DNA from: Linum tenue
Taxonomy: Eukaryota > Streptophyta > Magnoliopsida > Malpighiales > Linaceae
Reading direction: 5' to 3'
DNA length: 64,000 nucleotides
NCBI GenBank assembly: GCA_946122785.1
Contig: CAMGYJ010000007.1
Span: 40,387,587 to 40,451,586, forward strand
Position 1 is the first letter of the stretch, and each line of letters opens with the position of its first letter. A program made the position numbers and the translations under genes. Shown here one piece after another: positions 34,991 through 45,619 of this stretch. The notes below the pieces were generated by a model. That model saw only the letters and a program-made list of their open reading frames with translations. It was not told the DNA's origin and searched no databases.

Positions 34991-35062
34991 GTCGTTGTAG
35001 TATAGTGGTAAGTATTCCCGCCTGTCACGCGGGTGACCCGGGTTCGATCCCCGGCAACGGCG
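34991..35062 (+). tRNA. trnD-GUC: tRNA-Asp (GTC)
   Basis: The 72-nt sequence folds as a cloverleaf. The acceptor stem GTCGTTG pairs with CAACGGC and is followed by discriminator G. The A box is in TAGTATAGTGGT. The anticodon loop is CCTGTCACG with anticodon GTC. The T arm has GGTTCGATCC. The gene has no intron. As is usual for nuclear tRNAs, CCA is not encoded. Confidence 0.97.
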
Positions 35063-35063
35063 A

Positions 35064-35069
35064 TTTTTT
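35064..35069 (+). terminator. RNA polymerase III terminator of tRNA-Asp
   Basis: Six T residues start two bases after the tRNA, with a second T run a few bases on. Confidence 0.85.
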
Positions 35070-35473
35070 ATTTTTCCCCCGGGTAACCAAACAACCCACG
35101 ATACTGGATAATGCGGTGTCGTTTCAGCCCTCTCTTCCCTGCAATCCTGTTAGGGCGAATCAAACAGACTCGTCTCTCTCTTATCTTCCTCCTCGCTCAC
35201 TCTCTCCACCTCAGACCCCGGTGATCTTCTCTCTTCGCCAAAGCCAAACATCTGCCGCTCGCCGGTGCCGTCTTTATCACCGATCCCACCTCCCGCATCC
35301 CTTTTCCTCCTTCCACCTCGTTATCACCGATCCCCGTTTGCCTTCTGCCTTTCTATTCTAGCAAGGGGGTTTAACTAGGGTTTTGATAATTTAATATTTA
35401 TTTTTCCTGGGCGAGTTTCGGTGCTGCCTTCCCTTCTGTAATCTCTTTGGGTTTCAATCTACAGTCGAGCAAA

Positions 35474-37324
35474 ATGGCGTCTTTCATGGTGGTATGCCGC
35501 TCGAGGACGCCGCTCTCTTCTTCGTCTTCCGACGTCATCAAGGTACGGTTACTTCCACACCTCTCGCTCTCTCCCTTGGATAGAGTCCTAGCTGGCGTCA
35601 GAACTCTGAGCACTTCCTCGGCAATCCTCAATGAATTCCACCGCCCGCCACCATCTCACTCCGAGCCTAGGGTTTTCCATGGCGAGAGGGTTACTGATCA
35701 AGTTCCCCGCTGGGATAATAGAGTACCTCCGCCGCCGCAGCAACAGCAAGGAAACCATCACCAGTGGCACCTTCCTCAGCAGAACCCTCCGCCGCAGCAA
35801 CAGCAAGGCAACCATCACCAGTGGCACCACCCTCAGCAAAATCCTCCGACACAGATGGGGGCAGGGCAGGGGAATTTTCAGGGCAACTTTCCGAATCAAA
35901 GGCTGAATTCCAACCAGGGGTTTCCCAGTAGAGGATACCCTAATCCTAATACTAATGCTAATCCAGATCAGGGATACCCTAATCGTGGATTCAACCAGCC
36001 GCAACATCCACCTCCTCAAGGAGGCCCTGGCCACTGGAATTCTCCAGGTGGTCAGAGCTACCCTCAGCACCATAATCCCCCCGCCCAGGTGAATCATAAT
36101 GTCCAGAACTACGGCCAACGTGGAGCTCCAAATCAGTGGGATAACCAAGTTCAAGTGCAGCATCCCCAACCCAGAAATTTCGAAGCTGAGCCTGTTATTC
36201 CAGTGGCTTCATTAGCCGATTTGTTGCGTTTGTGCCAGGAAGGGAAGGTCAAGGAAGCAATCGAGTTGATGGATAGAGGCCTTCGAGCTGATTACGCTTG
36301 TTTCGATTCTCTATTTGGGTTGTGTAGCAAACTCGAGGATGCCAAGAAAGTGCACGACTACCTTCTGCAATCGACTTGCAGGGGTGATCTCAGGTTGAAC
36401 AATAAGGTGATTGAGATGTATGGCAGATGCGAGAGCATGACTGATGCTCGTAGGGTGTTTGATCACATGCCAAAAAGAAACATGGATACCTGGTACCTAA
36501 TGATCCATGGTTATGCAAACAATAGCTTGGGAGATGAAGGCTTGCAACTGTTTGAGCAGATGAGGAAGCTAGATCTGAAACCCACTGAGGAAACGTTCCT
36601 CGCTGTATTATCAGCCTGTGGAAGTGCAGATGCTGTGGATGAGGCGTTCATCCATTTCAAGTCGATGAAGAACGATTTTGGGATCGATCAACAAATGGAA
36701 CACTATGTTGGGATGATTGATGTACTTGGCAAATGTGGGTTTCTCAATGAAATCGAGCAGTATATTGAGAAACTGCCCTTTGATCCCTCTGTAGAAATCT
36801 GGGAGAAATACATGAACTATGCTCGAATCCACGGAGATGTGGATCTTGAAGATCGCCTCGAAGAACTGATTGTTTCAATGGATCCTTCCAAGGCAGCGGC
36901 TAAAAAGATACCTACACCACCTCCAGTGAAGCGTACTGCAGTCAGCATGCTGGAAGGGAAGAGTAGAATAGCAGAGTACCGTTATCCTGCTCTTTACAAG
37001 GATGATCCTAAACTCAAGGAACTGATGGAGTTGAAGAACTCGGGTTATGTCCCAGATACCAGATACGTTCTTCATGACATTGATCAAGAGGCGAAAGAGC
37101 AAGCTTTGTTATACCACAGCGAGAGGTTGGCCATTGCTTATGGACTCATCAGCACTCTGGCGAGGACGACACTGAGGATCATAAAGAACCTCCGGATCTG
37201 CGGTGACTGTCACAATGCCATCAAGATTATGTCCAGGATCGTAGGGAGGGAGTTGATCGTTAGGGATAATAAGAGGTTTCACCACTTCAGGGATGGCAAG
37301 TGCTCTTGTGGAGACTACTGGTGA
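35474..37324 (+). CDS. DYW2: DYW-domain PPR protein, DYW2-like organellar RNA editing factor
   Basis: A single-exon gene of 616 residues. I start at ATG 35474 (GCAAAATGGCG), which gives [19 protein letters not shown], a likely organelle-targeting peptide. Residues about 75-230 are a Gln/Asn/Pro/Gly-rich region with repeated [10 protein letters not shown] and [11 protein letters not shown] units. PPR-like repeats span about 240-440 ([40 protein letters not shown]). An E-type segment follows. The DYW domain spans about 520-616 with the zinc/deaminase signature [11 protein letters not shown]...CGDCHNAIK and the terminus CSCGDYW. The Q-rich N-terminus plus few PPRs matches Arabidopsis DYW2 (At2g15690), known to supply a DYW deaminase to E+ class PPR proteins in C-to-U editing in mitochondria and plastids. 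The CML30-like neighbour supports orthology, because in Arabidopsis CML30 is At2g15680. MEF8-type proteins are the nearest alternatives. Confidence 0.9.
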   Translation: MASFMVVCRSRTPLSSSSSDVIKVRLLPHLSLSPLDRVLAGVRTLSTSSAILNEFHRPPPSHSEPRVFHGERVTDQVPRWDNRVPPPPQQQQGNHHQWHLPQQNPPPQQQQGNHHQWHHPQQNPPTQMGAGQGNFQGNFPNQRLNSNQGFPSRGYPNPNTNANPDQGYPNRGFNQPQHPPPQGGPGHWNSPGGQSYPQHHNPPAQVNHNVQNYGQRGAPNQWDNQVQVQHPQPRNFEAEPVIPVASLADLLRLCQEGKVKEAIELMDRGLRADYACFDSLFGLCSKLEDAKKVHDYLLQSTCRGDLRLNNKVIEMYGRCESMTDARRVFDHMPKRNMDTWYLMIHGYANNSLGDEGLQLFEQMRKLDLKPTEETFLAVLSACGSADAVDEAFIHFKSMKNDFGIDQQMEHYVGMIDVLGKCGFLNEIEQYIEKLPFDPSVEIWEKYMNYARIHGDVDLEDRLEELIVSMDPSKAAAKKIPTPPPVKRTAVSMLEGKSRIAEYRYPALYKDDPKLKELMELKNSGYVPDTRYVLHDIDQEAKEQALLYHSERLAIAYGLISTLARTTLRIIKNLRICGDCHNAIKIMSRIVGRELIVRDNKRFHHFRDGKCSCGDYW

Positions 37325-37567
37325 TCCATTCTTCCTTTTGTATGGATACAAGATTACTGAAACAATATTATCAGTAGAACAATGTAGTTACCTAGTTTAT
37401 TCACTTGGCTCTATTTTCTGGGACCTTATGTATAAAAGTGCACGAGCTGCTTGAACGGATGGGCATACATGGTCTGAACGACAACTGGCCTACTGCTGCT
37501 TGTTATGATCACAATTCACAATTAGGTCCACGTATGCCAGCCATGTTTAGTTATTATGCACGAGGGT

Positions 37568-38113
37568 TCAAGTCATCATGGTGGTGAACTCATCTATGTT
37601 AACCAGCCCGTCCCCATCGCTATCGACTGCCCTAACCATCCTCCTACAATCCTCGAGGTTGCACCGGTCGCCAAGCTGCCTCAGGACTCCCAGGACTTCC
37701 TCCGCGCTTATCCTCCCATCCCCATTCGCGTCAAACGTCCTGAAAGCGCTCTGCAAATCCATCGTGCGAACGCCTCCTTCCTTTCTCTGAGCTTCCGCAA
37801 ACTCGTTGAAATCGATAAACCCATCTCCATCCAGGTCGGCTACTTTGAAGATCTTGGGCACATCCGGAATCATGGACTCCTGCCCTAGAGCCCTCAGCAT
37901 GGCCTTGTACTCCTGCTGAGAGATCTTGCCATCTCCATTCGAATCGAATTTGTTGAATACTTGTCTCATCTCCTTCACACTCGGCTGCAACATTATTGGT
38001 ATGCTACTGCTTGAGTTCTGCCTGCTGCGCGAGGAGAGCATCCGAGAAGGCTTTCGGAGGAACTTGTTCTTTGAGAGCTTGTACTGAAACTCCAGAAAGC
38101 TAGCGTTCGACAT
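37568..38113 (-). CDS. CML30: Calmodulin-like protein with four EF-hands (CML30-like)
   Basis: A 181-residue intronless calcium sensor. An upstream in-frame start exists at 38185, but ATG 38113 gives MSNASFLEFQYKLSKNKFLR, the conserved N-terminus of the CML30-type group, so I choose it. After a basic, Ser-rich region come four canonical EF-hand loops at roughly residues 59-71, 95-107, 133-145 and 169-180: DSNGDGKISQQEY, DLDGDGFIDFNEF, DANGDGRISAEEV and DSDGDGLVNIDEF. All loops keep Asp at position 1 and an acidic residue at position 12. The N-terminal extension may direct the protein to an organelle, as reported for relatives; that is inference. It converges with the DYW2-like gene, 243 bp apart. 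Confidence 0.9.
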   Translation of the reverse strand: MSNASFLEFQYKLSKNKFLRKPSRMLSSRSRQNSSSSIPIMLQPSVKEMRQVFNKFDSNGDGKISQQEYKAMLRALGQESMIPDVPKIFKVADLDGDGFIDFNEFAEAQRKEGGVRTMDLQSAFRTFDANGDGRISAEEVLGVLRQLGDRCNLEDCRRMVRAVDSDGDGLVNIDEFTTMMT

Positions 38114-38507
38114 GGGGATTTTTAGCAGCAAAGGAGGTTGCGAGATGACGAAGATGTTAGTGCTATTATAATGTATGAACTCCATGCATGTATATAAAGG
38201 AAGGTGGAAAGGATAGAATAAAGTAAAGAGGGCTTTTTCTTATTCCTGAGATCAACTTGTGAGAAACCTCTTCCAGAGATGTACACATGAAAAAGAAAGC
38301 CATGGTTGAAGAAGCTCAATGGAAAGAATAGATTCCTTTCTTCAAAAGGTTAACAAATTTGAAGTCCATTGCCCATGCCCATCACCTTTTGCCCCATATT
38401 CTCCAGGTCAATATATGCTTGTCAGTCTCTATGATTCTGTACCAAAACCAGAATTCATGGAAGGTATACTCTGATGTCTGAACCTAAAAAAGACACGGTG
38501 GTCGATC

Positions 38508-40262
38508 TCATGGTGGCTTTCCATTGTCCAAATCCTCCATTACTTCAATGTCCTTCCGAGCAGTAATCTTCTGGACATATCCTGTACAGCTTGAATTAGA
38601 TTGTTAGCCAATTGGAATCTGGAAAAGAAGTAGGCAAACTAAGAAGTTCATGGAGAAGAGATGCTCAAAAGGGTAAGTCAGCTCCCAGATGAAATGCTTA
38701 TTGTCACAATTGTGACAAACAAAAAGAATACAGCTCACCAACATTATCTGATAGCACAATTGAGTACGGATAGCACCCAACTAGTAGCCACTTTCTACGA
38801 TAATCAATTATTCTATGCCAAAACCATGGGTGCCAAACGTTGTGGACCTAAGGTATAGATAGAGGGGGGAAGGACTCTATCCTTTGCATAAAGGCTAGGA
38901 TCGAAAGATTAGCAGCATTAAGGAAAAAACCCATAATTGTAGGCTCAACCCATCGAGCTTTCCAGCATCATTTATTCGTTCCTTGGGAAACTGCAACCAG
39001 CATTTTAGAAATCTGAAATTTTCATGGATGGTTGCAACAGAATATGATTCCTTTGCCCTAACCTTTTCCCATTCAATAAACTAGAAAGCCAGATTCTGAA
39101 AGTGTCAGATACAAGATGTGGTAGCAACATCTCCCAATTATCAAAATGAAGCCGGTTACAAAAATCTGCCGACTGTCCTCTAACCGTAATACTAAGCATT
39201 TGTATCAGTTGGTTCGGTTATGCACTAAGCTCCCCCAATGGTCTACATAAACATTTTTCACATTCGATTTTCTCATAAGCCAACCAAGAATCTGCACGGA
39301 TTTACTCTTTACTTCGTATACCATCTAGCCATCGTTCATTCATTGCTGCAGTACTGCAGCATGTAGAGAAGGAAAACATACCGATCCCTTGGCAAGGCAC
39401 ACATTTGCAGATAATCTCTTTCCCTCTTTTGTTAAAATAACTGACATCCCCTGTCCCTTTGCAACTCCTGCACTTTCCAATCCATTCATAAACCACTTCC
39501 CTACAATCCTACAGTTCCAGAAGTGAAAAGTCACTGCTTCAGTAACACATCACTAATAACCAAAAGTCATAAGCAGTGAAACAAAAGCCCTTTAACACCA
39601 TCATCATACGAAGCCTGGTAAAATAATCAGAAGCGAAAAAATGGTAATGACTAATGAGCTTCCATTCATCCCCTTGTCCAAAACTAAATACACAGAATCC
39701 AGTCAGCTGAAAAATGGGAGGCACTGACATCCCATTGGACCACTATGTAAATGCCGGCCTTAGAAACATAAAGTTCTCAGCTTTAACATGTTCTTGAAAC
39801 TTCATTTACCTCAACTTCAGGGTCACATCTCAATCGCTTGTCAATCTCTTTGGGAGTGACGGGTTTAGTATTAGGATAAGTCATGGGAAGTGGGAGCACA
39901 TCATCATCATCCACCAAGTAGCTCTCCCTATTCCTCGACCACTTCTTCTCCCTTGCATTTAACCTGCTTCCACTCCCGCCGCTGTCCCCTCGCCTCTGGG
40001 ACAAGCCGCCGTCCAAGCCGGCAGAACCGTAGCCGGAACCAACTCCTCCTCCATCGGAGTCTTTCCCAGTCCGGAAGCCGCCGGCATCAGCAGCAGAAGA
40101 AGAAATGAATGGGAACCACCGGGGGGAGTCTGGCCTGGCGGGGACGTCTCCTCCGACAGCAAAGCAGCGGAATGAAGTGGAAACTGCCGGTGAGAGCGGG
40201 ATTGAAGAACTGGGTTTTGACTGGAAGAAGAGGGAGCTAGGGTTTAAGTGAAGCATATGCAT
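38508..40262 (-). CDS. DnaJ-type cysteine-rich-domain plastid protein
   Basis: Three exons: 40262-39810, 39508-39382 and 38581-38508. Phases match and the total is 217 residues. Residues 1-60 are Ser/Pro-rich with little acidity, a likely chloroplast transit peptide. A Gly/Ser/Arg-rich stretch follows, then the conserved block [20 protein letters not shown] across the first junction into [13 protein letters not shown]. The cysteine motifs CRSCKGTG and [10 protein letters not shown] form a half DnaJ-type zinc finger with two CxxCxGxG-like repeats. The C-terminus is [20 protein letters not shown]. Plant relatives are annotated as DnaJ-related or thylakoid lumenal P17.1-like proteins. Chaperone or redox roles are presumed, not shown. 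A J domain is absent. The short last exon was found by homology of YVQKIT and a clean CTGTACAG acceptor. Confidence 0.82.
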
Positions 40263-41237
40263 TTGCGGACTTTGGGAGTAGAGGTAGCAGGAGGATGTGA
40301 AATTGGAAATTGGGATTTACCCTTTCCAGTTCCTTCAAGTATTGAAATTTGAAACTGAACTGGGTCCTGCTGAGAAATATTCTGGGCAAAATGGGATTGG
40401 AATGAGATAAATGATGGAGCTTCTTGGGCAGGTGATGTTTGCGATTTTGATAACTTTTGTACGGAATTTTGAATAGGCTAAGGTCTAACTATCTATGACT
40501 TCCAAAGATCAGGGTGACAAGACAGTTTCTCTTTTTCCTCATGTATCTCTAGTGAATTAATTATACAATCGATTAGGGACTATGAACCCAATTTTGAGCG
40601 AATCCTTCGATCTGTGGTTTCAATTTCAATGAAGGTTGTCAACCCGTTTTAGTCCGTTAAACCGATCAAGTAAATGGACTGTTGGTTATTAGTTGGGTCC
40701 AGGTAATCCATTTTTAAACATCCCCCATAATATGTACTAGCTTTTTTACTCGGTCTATTAGTCGGATAATGTTTGTATAAATGGTTGTTGGACATGTCTT
40801 ATTTGAATATAAACATTCAATCCAATTGTCACTTTAGGAGTTTGTTTGGATTTCTTTAGTATGTGGTTTTCCATAAGAGTACTGTATATGGTATTATAAG
40901 AAAACAAACATTGTTATAGAAATATGAATAATATTACTTCCTTAAAAATATTAATATAATTGATGGAGTTCATTGATTAGTTTTGCAATTAATATCATCA
41001 AATAGAATTTGTCTTACTAGTTAGAAACTTTACACTATATTGTAAGTTGTGTATTTGAATCCTAGTAATGCTTATTTACACATTAATTTTTTTAGTTAGC
41101 GTTTATTTAAAAAAATAATAACAAATAAATAACAGTGACATGGAAAATCAAGGTTGACGTGGAAGATTGAGAGAAGAGAAAATTTGAATATGTGAATCGT
41201 TTATTTGGAAAATCTTTATTATACTTCAACCTTAAAC
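40263..41237. other. Intergenic region, DnaJ-like gene promoter side
   Basis: AT-rich sequence without a coding frame. It should contain the promoter of the minus-strand DnaJ-like gene, but no convincing core element was picked. Confidence 0.4.
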
Positions 41238-41960
41238 ATTAACATAGTTTAGCAGTTCGATAAAATCGTTTATTTGCATTGCCTTCGATGATGACCGAAG
41301 ACAAACTTCTAGAAGTTGCAAGAGAGATCGCCTCCCTGGTTGCTAGGAGTTCTGCAAGATAAGGATCCGATATACCATAATGCTGAGCACATACGGCAAG
41401 AAGCACATACCCATTCGAGCCACGGACAACAAGGCCAGACGAGGAACTAGCGATTTGGAGAGCAGCATCAAAGTTGATCTTGAAAAAGTTTTGAGGCGGG
41501 CATTCCCAAAGAAGAGATCTAGCATAGGCAAGAGCATGAGGAAGGGGAGGCGGGTCGGGCTGGGCAGAGAGCACCTCGCTGATTTGAAAAGAGAATTAGC
41601 GGGCTAACGAACGGACATGAGGCCGGGCATTTTCAAATACCACTTTATTTCTTGATTTCCATATTCTCCACAAGAGGCACACTATTTGGAGAATATGGGT
41701 TTGGGACTGATCATCTAGCATAATTTGACGCCACCACAAACTAAAATTAATTCTTGGGGCCGAGTTTAGTATATCACTTAATCCCACAAAATACCATAGT
41801 TATATGGAAAAGGGGGCAATGAAAGAACAAATGTTCCGTACTTTCTTGGAACCACCAACAAATAGGGCAACGACTCAGGCGGTTAACCCCGCGAGATAAC
41901 TAACCCCCTAGAGCGCTACTGTTGTTGGAAGGACCACTTCAAAAAACGAATGAGAGACCT
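41238..41960 (-). pseudogene. LINE-type retrotransposon 3' fragment (zf-RVT and RNase H)
   Basis: Minus-strand text contains LLWRIWKSRNKVVFENA, preceded by a Cys-containing zf-RVT-like region (CPICWWFQES near 41870). WECPPQNFFKINFDAALQ and ELLATREAISLATSRSL follow. These are hallmarks of the C-terminal part of plant non-LTR elements, with the RNase H-like domain last. The frames are broken by stops and the reverse transcriptase is absent, so this is a 5'-truncated or decayed copy. Confidence 0.75.
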
Positions 41961-42412
41961 TAGACACTATAAAAATCGTTGTTCCTGGATTAATTAAAAG
42001 TTTCCTTTCAAGTTTTGGGTCGAAAAAATTGTCTTCTAATATAATGCTTCATAGACATTATCCCAACAAAAAATTGCATCCGTTTGGCTGATGTTAGCCC
42101 ATTATCACCCTTTAATAGTAGTAATTAGAGCACATTGTTTGGCTAAATTGTGTCACAACATTACATGGAACGCTGGCATATGGACTCAAGAAAACGAGGC
42201 ACTGGCGTTTTGGCTCCACAATTGTTTTGGCTAAATTGTGTAATAGCAGCATATCCAGGATTAAGTAATGCACTGGTCCGCATTTGAATAGAAAATTAGA
42301 CACCATAAACAAAAATATAATAACTATTGTTTTCATTACAATGTCAATTGTACGCAACGGTCTTTTAATTTAGCAAATTCATCAATAACAGAGTCTTATC
42401 CATACCAATAAC

Positions 42413-42415
<3 letters not shown>

Positions 42416-42446
<31 letters not shown>
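42416..42446 (+). repeat. CT dinucleotide microsatellite
   Basis: About fifteen CT units lie in the 3' untranslated part of the hAT relic. The related copy at 7244-7260 lacks the expansion. Confidence 0.95.
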
Positions 42447-42449
<3 letters not shown>

Positions 42450-44250
42450 GAAAATAGTTACACAATCAGCGAGAAATTAATCACCCATTTTGTTGCGCAA
42501 TCTCTCACATGTTTCATTGCTGAAAAGGATTTCTCGGTAGTAGTCGATGAAATGGGTAACATCAACACTAGACAAATCAACCAACAAATCAATCTTCTCT
42601 AGTAATTTTGCAAGGGAAGAAACCTCATATTCCTGGTTATGAACCACATGAGAGGCATAATATCCTAGCTCACTCTTCAAACAATGCATCTCATTTCCTT
42701 CATAGTATTGTGATTAAAAATCTTCCGCAAGTTTGTATATATTAATTTCATCAAAAGATCGAAAAGAACTTCTAGGATCTGGTGCACCACTCAACTGAAG
42801 CAATCTAACTGATAACTCATTGAATCTTGAATTCAATGTTCCCAACTGAAAATCTATGCAGTGATTAAAGTATTCAAAATGATAATGGTGCTCAAGAGTT
42901 GTTTGTTTCTCACCACGTCCAAGTATAGCATTCATATTAGGTACCACTATTGCATGTTTTGAGCAAAAAGATTTTACCTCCTCGAATAGCTTGTCCCACA
43001 CTTTATCTTGTAGTTGTTGAAGTTGAAATTTTGCTATGGAAATAAATCCAACTACACCTACAATGTCAATAGCTTCTTTTTGAAATGCTTGACATAGAAA
43101 ATATGTTCTCCCCATAATCCCTTTCGTCAAATGTAGATTGAATACAAACTCAAAAGTCTTGATATTCTTTGAAGCACCTCTAGCTCGAGCTCGATGTATT
43201 CCTTCTTTAGAACGACTACGATCCTCAAGCACTACACAAGTTGCATTGAAAATGTTTATAATGCTCAATATGGAATGATAATGAGATCCCCAACGAGTTG
43301 GTCCATAACGCTTTAAGGATATCATTTGATTAGCTCCTTGTCCATATTGAATTCCTCCAACATCTAACGTACTATCAAGATCTCTTTTGTGAATTGCTTG
43401 TGAGTCCCTAATCCATTTAGGAGATGCCTTCACAACGTTTATGATAGAATCCAATAACGAAAAGAAATCTTATATAGGATAACATATTGCAGAAGTAAGT
43501 ATTGCCAAATGTAATCTATGTGCAAAACAATGAACAAAGTAGGCTTGGACTTCGTTAAAATGCTTGGACTCCGTTAAAATGTCCTGACATATTACTTACA
43601 GCATTGTATCCTTGACCTCTCAATTTTCAAGTTTTAAGGTCATATTGAGAGAGAACATTACAAATAGCTTGTTTAACCATTTTTTGAGAAGTTTTAGCAA
43701 AAAAGTGTTCAATTTCTATACCGTAAGTGCTGACATACCTCAAAATACTAGACATTTGTTCCTTTCCTACTTCATCAACAAGAATAGAGAAATAGGAATC
43801 CCCAATTTCCCGTATCTTACGACGCACTCTATTTGCTATGATTCCCAAAATCTATTTTTGAATGCTTGGTGAAATATATTTCACACTTCCTGCTGCATTA
43901 TGAAGAAAATACCATGGTTCTTGAAAGGGACAAAGTTTATTTGGATATTCTAGGGGCTTATAGTATGTGAGTTTAGGTTGATAAACCTTGTATATTAGGT
44001 ACTTTACCTAATCTCATCTCTTAACTCAATAGCACAATCACATATTTTCTTCCTCTTTCCGGGATCTCTTTCAACTTCAATTCCATTGTCACATGATGAA
44101 TATAGTTTACCGGATAGAGAAGTAGATGATTGGTTTTGAATTGGAGAGGAAGATGGTAGACCTTCATTAGGAGGGACTTCTCCGGTTTGACGATTTTCAG
44201 ATTCATTACGTTGATAGTAAGAAATTTAAGTTTTTCGCGTTTTATTTGGT
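42447..44250 (-). pseudogene. hAT transposase (TTF zinc finger / DUF4371 type), broken
   Basis: In minus-strand order, an N-terminal remnant carries NGIEVERDPGKRKKICDCAI. Next is FQEPWYFLHNAAGSVKYISP with a stop near 43860. Then come VRRKIREIGDSYFSILVDEV (DUF4371-like) and, after a gap, RYGPTRWGSHYHSILSIINI with VVLEDRSRSKEG. C-terminal text follows (FNHCIDFQLGTLNSRFNELS) with a stop at 42714, and a short dimerisation-end fragment (CERLRNKMGD) at 42477. Frames change several times. This is a pseudogene of the same family as 7244-7519. Confidence 0.75.
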
Positions 44251-44344
44251 GCTTGACTACCAAAAGCTGTATAAGTTCTGGACACCAAATAAAAAGGCGA
44301 ACTTGCATACACAAACACACATATATTACACCAAAAAACCAGAA

Positions 44345-44632
44345 TGGCCAATTGCACAATTGCAACACACCCCAACTGCAATTTTCAAGAATCCTAACCC
44401 CTAATGGCTAAATCCCAATCCCCAATTCACTAACCGCATGAGATTCGTTTAATCTTAAAATGAAAATCAACGCTTTTGATTCGTCAAAATTGTCATTGAT
44501 TTTCGTTTTAAGATTAAAGAATCTCATGGTTTGGGTTAGAAAATTAGGGACTGGGCCCCAAACTTCGGTTAAATCATGATCTAAATAGCAAAACTCTATG
44601 TGCAATTGCAATTGTACCTGGGGTGGGTGTAG
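44345..44632. repeat. Imperfect long foldback (MITE-like)
   Basis: The outer arms CAATTGCAACACACCCCAACTG and CTGGGGTGGGTG (inverted) and the inner arms CATGAGATTCGTTTAATC and GATTAAAGAATCTCATG pair around a centre near 44483. The ends and target duplication are not resolved. Confidence 0.55.
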
Positions 44633-44909
44633 ATAATTCGAATTTACTCATTTTACAAAACGAGACAACTGATTCATCCCGTCGACCCCAAGTACTAAAA
44701 GAAAAATTGAACAAAGTGACAATTGGATCGGACCAAATTCACGAGAACCGTCGTGCAATAATGAAGACCAATGCAGAACCCTAATCAATGTTATAGATAG
44801 GTCACCACCTCCCACCCATATACGGCAATTGCTGCCGGTTCCTACCCTTTCTTTACTATCCCGCGTACAACATCAATATACCAGTGGGCAGCAGGTTTTG
44901 TTGCATGAT

Positions 44910-45316
44910 GGTGTCTTCGGTGCACTCACTTTTTGGGGTGCATTCAGTGCACTCGCTTCATAATCGTCATTTTAAACATGCGATTTATGTCAAAATAATG
45001 TCAATCATCACTTAGGATGTGATGAACAATAACACACATGAATTTGCACAAAAACTATTGCAGATTTACTTTAATTTGAAGGATTCAGAGTTTAGAGATT
45101 TAGGGGTTAGGGTTTACAATTTGGGGTTTATGGATAGAACTCAAAATTGGGGGTCTAGGACATAGGGTAATCCGCTAATTAGTTGTTATCATATGTTATA
45201 TCATCTTATTACACTAATTCTACAAATTAAAATTCAAAATTCGACACCTTAAGACTAGTTTTTGAGTTGGGTGCATTGAACGCACTCATTTTTGTGAGTG
45301 CACCGAAGTAGTCACC
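44910..45316. repeat. MITE-like element with GGTGTCTTCGGTGCACTC ends
   Basis: The left GGTGTCTTCGGTGCACTCAC corresponds to the reverse complement of the right end, GGTGACTACTTCGGTGCACT. Inside are GGGTTAGGGTTTACAATTTG-type low-complexity sequences. No coding is visible and a target duplication could not be fixed. Confidence 0.55.
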
Positions 45317-45327
45317 ATATATATATA

Positions 45328-45600
45328 TGGCTCGTATGCTCTAGATGATCCGGGGTTAGATGTACTTCGTTGAGCTTCGACAAATCTCAACGGTCAATTG
45401 TTGTTTTCTCTTAAATTGAACTTCGGGTTTCGGTTAAGAAAATCGAAGCCTAGGGTTTATCCATTAGAGGTTAGGGTATAGTATTATGCCTCAAACTAGG
45501 TTTAATTCATGATCTAAATAAATATATCTCACTAGGAGTATCTGGAATATACTATGATCCGATCCGGGAGCATACGAGTCTGACCCATATATTTGTATAT
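45328..45600. repeat. MITE-like element with GGCTCGTATGCTC ends
   Basis: Left ATATATGGCTCGTATGCTCT...GATCCGG corresponds inversely to right CCGGGAGCATACGAGTCTGA. The element lies directly after the preceding one in an ATATAT-rich junction. Confidence 0.5.
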
Positions 45601-45619
45601 AGTTATATACCACACACAA

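Larger units (their letters stand above)
42290..44260 (-). mobile_element. Decayed TTF/ZMYM1-type hAT element
   Basis: The 3' flank 42290-42410 matches 2560-2672 of the other hAT derivative. Coding remnants run on the minus strand from about 44250 to 42450. Terminal repeats and a target duplication were not found, so both ends are approximate. The element is older than the one at 55203. Confidence 0.65.

Noticed and set aside
33772..35097. GGGTCGTTTGG on the left and CCAAACAACCC on the right, as if MITE ends around the tRNA
   Set aside because: There is no target duplication and similarity does not extend past about 11 bases. The sequence between holds an ordinary tRNA gene.
39890..40108. 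72-codon plus-strand frame
   Set aside because: It is antisense to exon 1 of the DnaJ-like gene, with His/Ser runs mirroring the Gly/Ser/Asp-rich exon.
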